Below are positions 17,623 to 26,527 of a stretch of DNA of 64,000 bases, one piece after another. Origin of the DNA: Sphingomonas hengshuiensis (GTDB lineage Bacteria; Pseudomonadota; Alphaproteobacteria; Sphingomonadales; Sphingomonadaceae). How positions within the stretch are numbered: position 1 is the first letter of the stretch; each line of letters begins with the position of its first letter. The stretch lies in contig QFNF01000006.1 in the NCBI GenBank assembly GCA_003240755.1, forward strand, positions 30,818 through 94,817. The letters run 5' to 3'. The position numbers and the translations under genes were made by a program. Under the pieces are notes generated by a model, which was given only the letters and a program-made list of their open reading frames with translations, searched no databases and was not told where the DNA came from.

Positions 17623-17713
17623 CCGTTTGCTTCGAGCGGAGGTTCGAGCCGGTCGGGAACCGTAGTCGAGAAGGGGGTGCCCGACGTCGCGCGAAGCTGC
17701 TCGAACCGAACGG
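17623..17713. repeat. Dispersed inverted repeat, family B copy 2 (short)
   Basis: CCGTTTGCTTCGAGCGGAGG at the left end and GAAGCTGCTCGAACCGAACG at the right, identical to the ends of the 12820 copy, but with about 29 bases missing from the centre. Non-coding, between the TRIC gene and the GNAT gene. Confidence 0.85.
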
Positions 17714-17729
17714 CATGGACCGGACAACG

Positions 17730-18293
17730 TCAGCCGCGCACCACCCCCGTCTCGCGGAACGGCTTCGGCTCCCGGGGCGGCACGGCGCTGTCGTTCAGGT
17801 GGCATTGCCAGAAGCCGACATCGATCCAGCGGCCCTGCTTGAACCCGATCTCGCGATAGACCCCGGCGCGGCGAAAGCCGACCGCCTCGTGCAGGGTGAT
17901 CGACGCGTCGTTGGGGAGCGACAGGACGCCGATCGCCTGGGTAAAGCCCTGCGCCCGCAGCGTGTCGACCAGCGCTTCGTACAGCAGCCGCCCCGTCCCC
18001 TTCTGCTGCGCACCGCCCGCGAGGTAGATCGAGGTTTCGACGACATAGCGGTAGGCCGGCCGGTCGCGGAAGCGGGTGGCATAGGCATAGCCCAGCACCG
18101 CATCGCCATCGGCCTCGCCGGTCGTCGCGACCAGCCATGGATAATAGCCGTCGCCCTGCGCCATGCGGCTGCGGACCGCGCGGGCGTCGGGCGCCTCGGT
18201 CTCGAACGACACCGTGCCGCCCAGCACATAGGGGGCATAGATCGCGGCGATCGCCGCGGCGTCCTCCGTACGGGCGGGGCGGATCGCGATCAT
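17730..18293 (-). CDS. GNAT N-acetyltransferase (phosphinothricin acetyltransferase-like)
   Basis: A 187-residue GNAT enzyme related to the Pat/ArsN1 group. IRPARTEDAAAIAAIYAPYVLGGTVSFETEAPDA is the group's N-terminus, GYAYATRFRDRPAYRYVVETSIYL the strand pair that binds substrate, and QQKGTGRLLYEAL the acetyl-CoA loop. Relatives acetylate glufosinate-like amino acids or methionine sulfoximine. Its ATG overlaps the sppA stop by four bases, so it is expressed behind sppA. Confidence 0.88.
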   Translation of the reverse strand: MIAIRPARTEDAAAIAAIYAPYVLGGTVSFETEAPDARAVRSRMAQGDGYYPWLVATTGEADGDAVLGYAYATRFRDRPAYRYVVETSIYLAGGAQQKGTGRLLYEALVDTLRAQGFTQAIGVLSLPNDASITLHEAVGFRRAGVYREIGFKQGRWIDVGFWQCHLNDSAVPPREPKPFRETGVVRG

Positions 18294-20173
18294 AGCCCCA
18301 GCCGCGTCACGATCAGGTCGAACAACGACGCGTCCTCCGCCGACGCCGCGACCGGCCCCAGCCCGCCGCATTCGAGGCAGCGCGCCTGCACCCCGGCCTG
18401 CCCGGTCAGCATCCGCCGGGCATCGCCCAGCGCCTGCGCCAGCAGCGCGCGCTGCCGAACCGCGACCTGGCCGAGCAGGTCGGTCGCCGCCTGGTCCGGG
18501 GCGTCGCCCTGTTCCTTCTCGGAAAAGGTCTTCAACGCCCTTTCGAACGCCGAGGGTTCCTTTTCGAGATAGACCGCGTGGACCCTGGCCGGGTCGAGCC
18601 TCGCGCGGCGCGCCGCCTCGCCGATCGCGTCGGTCAGGTTGCCGAACCGGTCGACCAGCCTGAGCTGGCGCGCGGTGCCGCCGTCCCAGACCCGGCCCTG
18701 CCCGATTTCATCGACCCGTGCCGGGGTCAACCCGCGCGACTGCGCGACGAGGCCGGTGAAGCGGCGATAGATATCCTCGACCCCGCCCTGCATGATCGCG
18801 TCGAACGCCGCGTTGGTGCCGCGCAGCACGTCGGGCTGGCCGCTGAGCGGCGTCGTGGTGACGCCGTCGGCGGTGACACCGACCTTCGACAGGGTATTCT
18901 CGAACGTCGGGATGACGCCGAACACGCCGATCGAGCCGGTGATCGTGTTCGGTTCGGCGAACACCACGTCGCCCGGCGTCGACACCCAATAGCCGCCCGA
19001 CGCGGCAAGGCCGCCCATCGACACGACCACGGGCAGCTTCGCCGCCTTGGCCTGCAGGATCGCCTGGCGGATGCGTTCGGAGGCCAGCACCGATCCGCCG
19101 GGCGAATCGACGCGGACGACCAGCGCCTTCAGGTTCTTGGTCGCGAGGCCGTCGAGCAGCAGCTTGGCGATGGTGTCGCCGCCGGCGGTTCCCGCCTTCG
19201 CCTCGCCATCGACGATCGTGCCGGCGACGGTGATGACGCCGATCGCGTCGCCCGAGGTCGCGACCGGGTTCGCCGCCAGCCAGTTGGCATAGCGGATCGT
19301 GCGGAAGCTGCCGGTCGGCTTGCCGCTCTCCGCCCCCGCCAGTTCGGCGACGCGCTTGCCAAAGGCGATACGGTCGCCCAGCCGGTCGACGATGCCGCCG
19401 CGCAGATTGGCCTGCGCCACGTCACCGCCCGCCGCCGCGACCGTCTCCGCCGGGCGGTCAAGGAACGCGTCGATCTGCGCCTTGGGCCGCGCCTTCGCCA
19501 CCGCCGAGCGCCACTGGTCGAGGATCGCGCCGTACAGCGCCTGGTTGGCGGCGCGCGCCGGTTCGGACTGGTCGGCGCGGGTATAGGGCTCGACCGCCGA
19601 CTTGAACTGGCCGACGCGATAGACGTGCGCGTTGACGCCCAGCTTGTCGATCAGCCCCTTGTAATAGAGCTGCGCCCCGCCGGGGCCGCGAAACATCGTG
19701 CCGCCGAACGGATTCTGCCAGATCTCGCTGGCGTTCGATGCGATGCGATACCCGCCATCGGTATAGAGCGTGGCATAGGCCAGCACCGGCTTGCCGCCGG
19801 CACGCACGCGGGCGACGGCATCGCCGACCTCGGACAGCGCCGCGGGATAGCCGCCGGCAAACTTGTCGAGATCGAGCACCACCGCCTTCACCCGCGAATC
19901 GCCCCTGGCGGCATCGAGCGCGCGGACGACGTCGCGCAGGCGAAGCTGCTGCGCGACCGGCTGGCCGCTGAGCAGCGCGACCGGATCGGTTTCCGCCGGC
20001 TGTTCGACGATCGACCCCGACAGGTCGAGCACCAGCGCACCATCGGTCACGCGGCTGTTGGGACGGGCGGACAGCGCGGCGAACAGCCCGCCGAAGAACA
20101 GCAGCATCAGGATGAGCACGAGCGCATCCTTGATCCCGACCAGCAGCTTCCACGCACCCCGGACCAGTTTCAC
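18290..20173 (-). CDS. sppA: Signal peptide peptidase SppA, 67K type
   Basis: Inner-membrane serine protease that degrades cleaved signal peptides in the periplasm. At 627 residues it is the long double-domain form: an N-terminal membrane anchor (residues about 12-33), the general-base Lys191 in GQFKSAVEPYTR, and nucleophile Ser392 in GGLAASGGYWVS. The C-terminal residues, after KTFSEKEQGDAPDQ, are a less conserved extension. A GNAT gene overlaps its stop. Confidence 0.93.
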   Translation of the reverse strand: MKLVRGAWKLLVGIKDALVLILMLLFFGGLFAALSARPNSRVTDGALVLDLSGSIVEQPAETDPVALLSGQPVAQQLRLRDVVRALDAARGDSRVKAVVLDLDKFAGGYPAALSEVGDAVARVRAGGKPVLAYATLYTDGGYRIASNASEIWQNPFGGTMFRGPGGAQLYYKGLIDKLGVNAHVYRVGQFKSAVEPYTRADQSEPARAANQALYGAILDQWRSAVAKARPKAQIDAFLDRPAETVAAAGGDVAQANLRGGIVDRLGDRIAFGKRVAELAGAESGKPTGSFRTIRYANWLAANPVATSGDAIGVITVAGTIVDGEAKAGTAGGDTIAKLLLDGLATKNLKALVVRVDSPGGSVLASERIRQAILQAKAAKLPVVVSMGGLAASGGYWVSTPGDVVFAEPNTITGSIGVFGVIPTFENTLSKVGVTADGVTTTPLSGQPDVLRGTNAAFDAIMQGGVEDIYRRFTGLVAQSRGLTPARVDEIGQGRVWDGGTARQLRLVDRFGNLTDAIGEAARRARLDPARVHAVYLEKEPSAFERALKTFSEKEQGDAPDQAATDLLGQVAVRQRALLAQALGDARRMLTGQAGVQARCLECGGLGPVAASAEDASLFDLIVTRLGL

Positions 20174-20258
20174 GGCAATTCCTTCGAGCTTATCGCCTGG
20201 CGATGAATAGCCGTGCGGGACGGCGAGTAAAGTGGCGATGGCCGGCGCCGACGCGAAA

Positions 20259-20290
20259 GCGGCCCCGCACGCACATGCGTACGGGGCCGC
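20259..20290 (-). terminator. Hairpin downstream of dnaN
   Basis: GCGGCCCCGCACGCA pairs with TGCGTACGGGGCCGC (one mismatch) around CA. On the minus strand it is followed by TTTCG, a short T-run, 25 bases after the dnaN stop. Probable terminator for dnaN. Confidence 0.75.
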
Positions 20291-20315
20291 CGGTCGATCA
20301 ATGGCCCCGTCGCGA

Positions 20316-21428
20316 TCAGACGCGCATCGGCATCAGCACATAGAGCGCGGGCGAGGCGTCGTTCTCGCGGATCAGCGTCGGTGCCGCGGCGTCGGACAGG
20401 TGCACTTCGCACAGGTCGCTGTCGATCTGTCCGAGAATGTCGAGCAGATAGCGGCTGTTGAAGCCGATCTCGAACGGCAGCGCGGTATAGTCGCCCGGCA
20501 CTTCCTCCGCCGCCGCGCCGTTTTCGGGCGACGTGACCGACAGGGTGATCTTGTCGCGATCGAGCGCCATCTTGACCGCGCGGGTCTTTTCGGTGGCGAT
20601 GGTCGACACGCGGTCGACGCCGGCCATGAAGCTCTTGGGATCGAGTTTCAGCAGCTTGTCGTTCGCGGTCGGGATGACGCGCGAATAATCGGGGAAGGTG
20701 CCGTCGATCAGCTTGCTGGTCAGGATCGCCTGTCCCAGGTCGAACCGGATCTTGCTGCCCGACAGCGATACGCCGACCGAGCCGTCGACCTCGTCGAGCA
20801 GCTTGCGCAGTTCGGCGACGCATTTGCGCGGCACGATGACGTCGGGCATCTTTTCGGCGCCGTCGGGCCGGTCGACCGTCATCCGCGCGAGGCGGTGGCC
20901 ATCGGTCGCCGCCGCCTTCAGCACCGGTTTGCCATTGTCGTCGGCGACATGCAGGAAGATGCCGTTCAGGTAATAGCGCGTCTCCTCGGTCGAGATCGCG
21001 AAGCGGGTCTTGTCGATGATCGCCTTCAGCGTGGTGGCGGGCAGTTCGAACTGGGTCGGCAGCTCGCCTTCGGCAATGACCGGGAAATCGTCGCGCGGCA
21101 GCGTCGCGAGGCTGAAGCGCGCGCGCCCGGCGACCACGGTCAGCCGGCCCTCCGCCGCCGACAATTGCACCTGCGCGCCGTCGGGCAGCTTGCGCGCGAT
21201 GTCGAACAGCGTGTGCGCCGACACGGTGATCGCGCCCGGCTGATCGATCGCCGCGGCGATGGTCTCGTCGATCTGCAGGTCGAGGTCGGTCGCCATCAGG
21301 CGGATGCTCGATTCACCCGCTTCGATCAGGACGTTCGACAGGATCGGGATGGTGTTGCGCCGCTCGACCACCGACTGGACGTGGCTGAGGCCCTTCAACA
21401 GGGTCGCGCGTTCGATCGTCGCCTTCAT
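20316..21428 (-). CDS. dnaN: DNA polymerase III beta sliding clamp
   Basis: Ring-shaped processivity clamp of the replicative polymerase (370 residues). MKATIERATLLKGLSHVQSVVERRNTIPILSNVLIEA is the standard N-terminus; three clamp folds follow, and the protein ends in the hydrophobic-cleft strand ALYVLMPMRV. In-frame sequence upstream of this ATG has no family support. No dnaA or recF is adjacent, so the replication origin is not indicated here. Confidence 0.96.
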   Translation of the reverse strand: MKATIERATLLKGLSHVQSVVERRNTIPILSNVLIEAGESSIRLMATDLDLQIDETIAAAIDQPGAITVSAHTLFDIARKLPDGAQVQLSAAEGRLTVVAGRARFSLATLPRDDFPVIAEGELPTQFELPATTLKAIIDKTRFAISTEETRYYLNGIFLHVADDNGKPVLKAAATDGHRLARMTVDRPDGAEKMPDVIVPRKCVAELRKLLDEVDGSVGVSLSGSKIRFDLGQAILTSKLIDGTFPDYSRVIPTANDKLLKLDPKSFMAGVDRVSTIATEKTRAVKMALDRDKITLSVTSPENGAAAEEVPGDYTALPFEIGFNSRYLLDILGQIDSDLCEVHLSDAAAPTLIRENDASPALYVLMPMRV

Positions 21429-21519
21429 GATGTTCCCCCGCGCGGATGCGCTCGCACTGAGGCCCGGCAGACTCGGCCGGCGCCTCCTGAAATCCAACGC
21501 AGCATGTCTAGCGCAAAGA

Positions 21520-21546
21520 AAGGCCGGAGCAAGCCGCTCCGGCCTT
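21520..21546 (-). terminator. Terminator of the outer-membrane protein gene
   Basis: Perfect 11-base arms AAGGCCGGAGC / GCTCCGGCCTT with loop AAGCC. Read on the minus strand it ends CCGGCCTTTCTTTGCG, so it would terminate the barrel gene that stops at 21716, upstream of dnaN. Confidence 0.8.
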
Positions 21547-21594
21547 CCTCGCGCCCAAGTCGTTAGCGCATGGTTAACGCGGTGCCATCGCGTG

Positions 21595-21677
21595 GCGGCA
21601 CCGGCCCGCTCCCCCTCCCCGTCCCCCATGCAAGATACTGTCGTGGGTGGCGGGGAGGGGGAGCGGGCCGGCACCGC
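21595..21677. repeat. Long hairpin repeat, family C copy 2
   Basis: GCGGCACCGGCCCGCTCCCC pairs with the arm ending at 21677; the loop CAAGATACTGTCGTGG resembles the loop of the copy at 13147-13243. It lies 38 bases downstream of the minus-strand outer-membrane protein gene. Confidence 0.85.
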
Positions 21678-21715
21678 AAGCGGGAACGCGCCCCGGCGCG
21701 CGTTCCCGCCAGGCA

Positions 21716-22387
21716 TCAGAAGCGGATGCCGACGCCGGCGACGACCTGGTGCCGGTCGGTGTCGATGTCGAAGTTCGACGTCGTGCTGCCGTCGCGGAAC
21801 TGGAAATCGGCGTTGTTGTAGTTCGAATAGCGATATTCGACCTTCGCATAGGCGCGCGTGCCGAGCGACTGCTCGACACCGGCGCCGAGGCGATAGCCGT
21901 CCAGCTCGAAATTCTCGCGGGAATCGACGGTGCCGTCGCTGGCCAGCACGTTCAGGCGGGCATTGGTATAGCCGCCCTTTACATAGACCAGCGTCTGCGG
22001 ACCGGCCATCAGGCCGGCACGGGCGCCGACATAGAGGTCGCGGCCGGTCGACACGCGGCCGAAGCCGAAGAAGTTCGGATCGGTGCGCGCGGTTTCCACC
22101 TTGCCGGTCGAACCGGTATATTCACCCTCGACGCCGATCAGGAAGTTGCTGAGCGCGAAGTCATAGCCGGCATCGACACCGTAGAGCAGGCCGTTGACGG
22201 TCTGGTCGTCGCCGTCGAGATCGCTATCCTGCGTGCTGCCCGGACGGATGCCGTCATAGCCGGCGAGCGCGCCGACGCGGAAACCGGTGAAGGCGGGGTT
22301 CACGTCCTGCGCCAGCGCAGGGGTCGCCAGCATCGTGCCGGCAGCGGCCATGCCAAGCGCGAGGGGGCCAAGGATGAGGGTACGCAT
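21716..22387 (-). CDS. Outer-membrane beta-barrel protein
   Basis: A 223-residue OmpA-type/porin-family small barrel. Signal peptide MRTLILGPLALGMAAAGTMLATPALA-QD, then about eight amphipathic strands (GFRVGALAGYDG, LIGVEGEYTGS, LYVGARAGLM, AYAKVEYRYSNYN) and a terminal aromatic in HQVVAGVGIRF. It has no periplasmic peptidoglycan-binding domain. Relatives in sphingomonads are abundant surface proteins of unknown function. Confidence 0.85.
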   Translation of the reverse strand: MRTLILGPLALGMAAAGTMLATPALAQDVNPAFTGFRVGALAGYDGIRPGSTQDSDLDGDDQTVNGLLYGVDAGYDFALSNFLIGVEGEYTGSTGKVETARTDPNFFGFGRVSTGRDLYVGARAGLMAGPQTLVYVKGGYTNARLNVLASDGTVDSRENFELDGYRLGAGVEQSLGTRAYAKVEYRYSNYNNADFQFRDGSTTSNFDIDTDRHQVVAGVGIRF

Positions 22388-22524
22388 GTCGAAACTCCAT
22401 TGTCACGGCCCACAGCTACTCGGGGCGCGGAGGCTCAATGGACGCATTGGCCGGGCGTTGCATGAACCTCACCTAAACAGCGAAATCCGTTGCATTTGCG
22501 CAACACGGGCTTGAAAGCAGGACC

Positions 22525-23205
22525 ATGGCAACCCAACCCCCCGCCCCCCGCAACCCTGCCGATCGGCGGGGGCGCGACTTCATCGCCCGGCATGGCGAGA
22601 CGGTCTATAATATCGCGCAGCGGATGCAGGGCGACCATCCGCATACCCCGCTGACCCGCACCGGTTTCGCACAGGCCGACGCGATGGGCGCGGCGCTGCG
22701 CGACCTGCTGGGCGTGAAGCCCGGATTGACGCTGTGGGCATCGAGCGCGGGGCGGGCGTTGCAGACGCTGGCGATCATCGCCGAGCATCTGGAGCTCGAC
22801 TGGCACGCTGCCCGGACCGACGACCGGCTGGTCGAGATCGGCATGGGCGAATGGTCGGGGCGCTATTATCGCGAACTGACCGGTCCGCACGCCGACTTCC
22901 TCGACGTCGACGCGCGGCTGTACCGCCGCCCCGCCCCCGGCGGCGAATGGTATGATGCCATCGCGGCGCGCGTCGGCGCATGGGCGGCGGACACCGCCGA
23001 CGATCCCGGCGACCGGCTGGTCATCATGCACGGCATGTCGAGCCGGGTGCTGCGCGGCGTGCTGACCGGCGCGCCGGTCGATCCCCGGTTCGACGCGCCG
23101 GTGGCGGACGATCTGCCGCAGGGGTCGATCGCGCTGATCGAGGGCGGGCGCGAGACGCTGGCATATCTGGGCAGCGGTCGCGCCTCGCTGGCGGCGCCGG
23201 CTTGA
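22525..23205 (+). CDS. Histidine phosphatase family protein
   Basis: A 226-residue phosphoglycerate-mutase-like phosphatase. The catalytic motif FIARHGETVYN sits at residues about 19-29, Glu in EIGMGEWSG, and the second His in VIMHGMSSRV. Cytoplasmic, with substrate unknown (the group includes phosphosugar phosphatases such as CobC/GpmB-like enzymes). Its stop TGA overlaps the TTG start of the following gene. Confidence 0.88.
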   Translation: MATQPPAPRNPADRRGRDFIARHGETVYNIAQRMQGDHPHTPLTRTGFAQADAMGAALRDLLGVKPGLTLWASSAGRALQTLAIIAEHLELDWHAARTDDRLVEIGMGEWSGRYYRELTGPHADFLDVDARLYRRPAPGGEWYDAIAARVGAWAADTADDPGDRLVIMHGMSSRVLRGVLTGAPVDPRFDAPVADDLPQGSIALIEGGRETLAYLGSGRASLAAPA

Positions 23206-23651
23206 TCGCGCTGCTGCTGGCGGTGGCGGGACCGCAGGCGATCGGTATCCATGCACGATGGGGCGCGTTTCGCGCCGACGCGCCGACGCGCTGCTACGCG
23301 ATCAGCCGCCCGGTGGCCGGCAGGACCGGCGCGCCCTTTGCCAGCGTCGCGACATGGCCCGGGGCTGGGGTGCGGCGGCAACTGCATGTCCGCCTGAGCC
23401 GCGTAAGGAGCGAGCGGGCGCGCGTCGTGCTGGCGATCGGCGACCGCCGGTTCGACCTGACCGCCGGGCGGATCGATGCGTGGAGCCCCGACGCCGGCAC
23501 CGACCGCGCGATCGTCGCCGCCATGCGCGGCGGGCGGTCGATGAGCATCGAGAGCGTGGCCGCGAACGGGGCGCCGTTCGTCGACGTCTATGCGCTGTCG
23601 GGCGCGGCGACCGCGATCGATGCGGCGGCGCTGGCGTGTCTGCAGGGTTGA
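23202..23651 (+). CDS. Small exported protein, possibly IalB-like
   Basis: A 149-residue protein read from a TTG that overlaps the previous stop (TTGA). Residues 1-15 ([14 protein letters not shown]) form a signal peptide. The mature part, [20 protein letters not shown]...FASVATWPG...VHVRLSR...[35 protein letters not shown], has the layout of invasion-associated-locus-B-like proteins (two Cys, Phe/Tyr-Leu-x-Gly). Assignment is by pattern only. It lies between a phosphatase and rlmN. Confidence 0.65.
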   Translation: MIALLLAVAGPQAIGIHARWGAFRADAPTRCYAISRPVAGRTGAPFASVATWPGAGVRRQLHVRLSRVRSERARVVLAIGDRRFDLTAGRIDAWSPDAGTDRAIVAAMRGGRSMSIESVAANGAPFVDVYALSGAATAIDAAALACLQG

Positions 23652-23751
23652 GCGGCCGGGATATCGTCATTCGCGCCCTGCCGGGGACCGCGCCGCCGGG
23701 GTGCCGCAGCCGCCAGTGGAATTCCCGCCCGAAATCGGCTATGTCCCGCCG

Positions 23752-24957
23752 ATGCTGACAGTGTCGTCGCCCCCCATGCCGATTCCCGGCCATGTCGATC
23801 CCGTGCCCGTGCCGCGCGGCCTTGCCCCGCGCCCCGATGGCCGTACCGACCTGGTCGGGCTGTCCAAGAGCGAAATCCGTGCCGCGCTGGAAGGCGCCGG
23901 GTTCGATGCCCGCCAGGCGAAGCTGCGCGCGAAGCAGTTGTGGCACTGGATCTACAATCGCGGCGCGACCGGATTTTCGGCGATGACCGACATTGCCAAG
24001 GCGCAGCATCCGGTGCTGGAGCGGCACTTCGTCATCGGCCGGCCCGATGTGAAGGAAGCGCATGTGTCGACCGACGGCACGCGCAAATGGCTGCTGACCT
24101 CGCCCGACGGGCAGGATTACGAGATGGTGTTCATCCCCGACGCCGATCGGGGAACGCTGTGCGTGTCGAGCCAGGTCGGCTGCACGCTCAACTGCACCTT
24201 CTGCCACACCGGCACGATGCGGCTGGTGCGCAACCTGACCGCGGGCGAGATCGTGGGCCAGGTGATGCTGGCACGCGATTCGCTGGGCGAATGGCCGAGC
24301 CAGCCGGAGGGGCGGATGCTGACCAACATCGTGATGATGGGGATGGGCGAACCGCTGTACAATTTCGATGCGGTGCGCGACGCGCTGGGCGTCGTCATGG
24401 ACGGCGACGGCCTCGCCCTGTCCAAGCGGCGGATCACGCTCAGCACGTCGGGCGTGGTGCCGATGATGGCCCGCGCGGGCGAGGAGATCGGCGTGAACCT
24501 CGCCGTGTCGCTCCATGCCGTGACCAAGGACGTGCGCGACGAGATCGTGCCGCTGAACCGCAAATACGGCATCGAGGAACTGTTGCAGGCCTGCGCCGAC
24601 TATCCCGGCGCCAACAATGCCCGGCGCATCACGTTCGAATATGTCATGCTCAGGGACAAGAACGACAGCGACGACGATGCGCGCGAACTGGTGCGGTTGC
24701 TGCGCAAGTACCAGTTGCCCGCCAAGGTCAACCTGATCCCGTTCAACCCGTGGCCGGGCGCGCCCTATGAATGCTCGACGCCCGAGCGCATCCGCGCGTT
24801 CAGCGATATCGTGTTCGAAGGCGGCATCTCCGCCCCCGTCCGCCGGACGCGCGGACAGGATATCGGCGCGGCCTGCGGACAGTTGAAGACCGCGGCGGAA
24901 AAGAAGAGCCGGGCGGAGCGCGACCGCGAAGCCGCGGCGGAGGCGATTGCGGGCTGA
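23752..24957 (+). CDS. rlmN: 23S rRNA (adenine2503-C2)-methyltransferase RlmN
   Basis: Radical-SAM enzyme methylating A2503 of 23S rRNA and A37 of some tRNAs. The [4Fe-4S] motif CTLNCTFC lies at 144-151, [10 protein letters not shown] and the SAM-binding strands follow, and the resolving Cys is in [10 protein letters not shown] near the C-terminus. Two starts are possible, ATG at 23752 (401 residues) or ATG at 23776; neither has a clear ribosome site. A 6-base palindrome (GATACC / GGTATC) directly follows the stop. Confidence 0.95.
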   Translation: MLTVSSPPMPIPGHVDPVPVPRGLAPRPDGRTDLVGLSKSEIRAALEGAGFDARQAKLRAKQLWHWIYNRGATGFSAMTDIAKAQHPVLERHFVIGRPDVKEAHVSTDGTRKWLLTSPDGQDYEMVFIPDADRGTLCVSSQVGCTLNCTFCHTGTMRLVRNLTAGEIVGQVMLARDSLGEWPSQPEGRMLTNIVMMGMGEPLYNFDAVRDALGVVMDGDGLALSKRRITLSTSGVVPMMARAGEEIGVNLAVSLHAVTKDVRDEIVPLNRKYGIEELLQACADYPGANNARRITFEYVMLRDKNDSDDDARELVRLLRKYQLPAKVNLIPFNPWPGAPYECSTPERIRAFSDIVFEGGISAPVRRTRGQDIGAACGQLKTAAEKKSRAERDREAAAEAIAG

Positions 24958-25155
24958 GATACCTGCAGGGGTATCCGTGCAGCGCGGGCAAGGCGTCGCC
25001 CGCATGGCGGTACGGCATGCTGCGCTGCTGCCGGTTTCGCGGACACCGGGACAGGGTGCTTCGGGACCGCAGCGGCGGAAGTCGAACCGTGCGTTCGAGT
25101 GCGAGGCGGTGAAACCGGTGCCGGCCGGGAGGATCGACAGGTACGCGGTCCCGGT

Positions 25156-25169
25156 TTGACCATGGTCAA
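25156..25169 (+). promoter_or_regulatory. FNR-type box upstream of hemN
   Basis: TTGAC-CATG-GTCAA, a perfect palindrome matching the FNR/FixK consensus TTGAT-N4-ATCAA except for C/G at the inner pair. It ends 35 bases before the hemN ATG. No Shine-Dalgarno is visible in those 35 bases. The product of the gene behind hemN is itself an FNR-type protein, allowing autoregulation. Confidence 0.85.
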
Positions 25170-25204
25170 AGCCGCCGCCGTGCCGCGCGGGCACGCAGCA
25201 TGGC

Positions 25205-26527
25205 ATGTGGCCCTATCATCCCGAACTGCTCGCGCAGCCCGTTCCACGCTACACCAGCTATCCCACCGCTGCGGAGTTTCGCGACACGCCCGACGCCGGC
25301 GCGATGGCGGCAGCGCTGGCCGCGGTCGATGCCGCCGCGCCCGTCTCGCTGTACCTGCACATCCCATATTGCCACGCAATCTGCTGGTATTGCGGGTGCA
25401 ATACGGGCGCGGCGAACCGATCGGCACGGCTGGCGGCATATATTGCGCGCCTGCACGCCGAGATCGATCTGGTGGCGGCGGGGCTGGGCGCGCGCCGTCG
25501 CATCGGGCGGATTGCGTTTGGCGGCGGCAGTCCCAATGCGATTCCGGCCACGGCCTTCACCGGGCTGGTCGACCATCTGCGCCGTGCCTTCGCAAGCGAC
25601 GAAGCCGTGCTGTCGGTCGAGCTCGACCCGCGCGGCTTCGGGCGGGACTGGGCGGACGTGCTGCGCGCAACCGGGGTCACGCGGGCAAGCCTTGGCGTCC
25701 AGACCTTCGAGCCGGCGCTGCAGGCGGCGATCGGGCGGGTACAGCCCCAGGCCGACATCGTCCGCACGGTGGCGCTGCTGCGCGACGCCGGGGTCGAATC
25801 GATCAACTTCGACCTGATGTACGGCCTGCCGGGGCAGGATGTGGCATCGCTGGCCGCGACGCTCGATGCCGGCCTCGCGCTCGTGCCCGAGCGGCTGGCG
25901 GTGTTCGGCTATGCCCATGTCCCCCACATGGTCGCACGCCAGCGACGGATCGATGCGCGCGACCTGCCCGACGGCGCGGCGCGGTTCGCCCAGGCGGCCT
26001 TTGCCCATGAACGGCTGACCGGCGCCGGCTATGCCGCGGTCGGATTCGACCATTTCGCATTGCCGGGGGATGCATTGGCGCGCGCGGCCATCGGCGGCAC
26101 GCTGCGTCGCAATTTCCAGGGCTTTACCGAGGATCGCGCCGATGTCCTGATCGGACTGGGCGCGAGTGCGATCAGCCAGTTTCCCGACCGCCTGCTGCAG
26201 AATGCCAAGAACAGCGGCGCGTGGCATGCAGCGATCGGCGCAGGCCGGTTCGCCACCGCGCGCGGGATCGCGCGAAGCCCGCTCGACCGCCTGCGCGGTG
26301 CCGCGATCGAGGCGATCCTGTGCCGCGGCAGCGCCGACCTGTGCGATCTGCCCGAACGCGCCGCGGTGCGCGCGCGGCTGCACCGTTTCGAACGCGCCGG
26401 GCTGATCGAGTGGCATGGCACGCGGCTGCGACTGGCGGCGGGCGCGCTGCCCTATGCGCGCAGCATCGCGGCGGCACTCGACGCCTGGCGGGCGGTGAAC
26501 GATACCCGCTTCAGCCATGCCGTCTGA
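25205..26527 (+). CDS. hemN: Oxygen-independent coproporphyrinogen III oxidase
   Basis: Radical-SAM enzyme that makes protoporphyrinogen IX without O2, giving heme under low oxygen. Of 440 residues, VPRYTSYPTAAEF is the HemN N-terminus, the cluster motif CHAICWYC occupies Cys56, Cys60 and Cys63 with a further Cys at 65, and GGGSPNAI and SLGVQTFEPALQ follow. A typical C-terminal HemN domain (LRRNFQGFTEDRADVLIGLGASAIS) is present, which separates it from HemW. It is behind an FNR box and overlaps the next gene, an FNR-type regulator, by 11 bases. Confidence 0.95.
   Translation: MWPYHPELLAQPVPRYTSYPTAAEFRDTPDAGAMAAALAAVDAAAPVSLYLHIPYCHAICWYCGCNTGAANRSARLAAYIARLHAEIDLVAAGLGARRRIGRIAFGGGSPNAIPATAFTGLVDHLRRAFASDEAVLSVELDPRGFGRDWADVLRATGVTRASLGVQTFEPALQAAIGRVQPQADIVRTVALLRDAGVESINFDLMYGLPGQDVASLAATLDAGLALVPERLAVFGYAHVPHMVARQRRIDARDLPDGAARFAQAAFAHERLTGAGYAAVGFDHFALPGDALARAAIGGTLRRNFQGFTEDRADVLIGLGASAISQFPDRLLQNAKNSGAWHAAIGAGRFATARGIARSPLDRLRGAAIEAILCRGSADLCDLPERAAVRARLHRFERAGLIEWHGTRLRLAAGALPYARSIAAALDAWRAVNDTRFSHAV

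Noticed and set aside
24958..25155. Possible short gene between rlmN and hemN
   Set aside because: Open frames here lack a ribosome site, family pattern or consistent codon bias.
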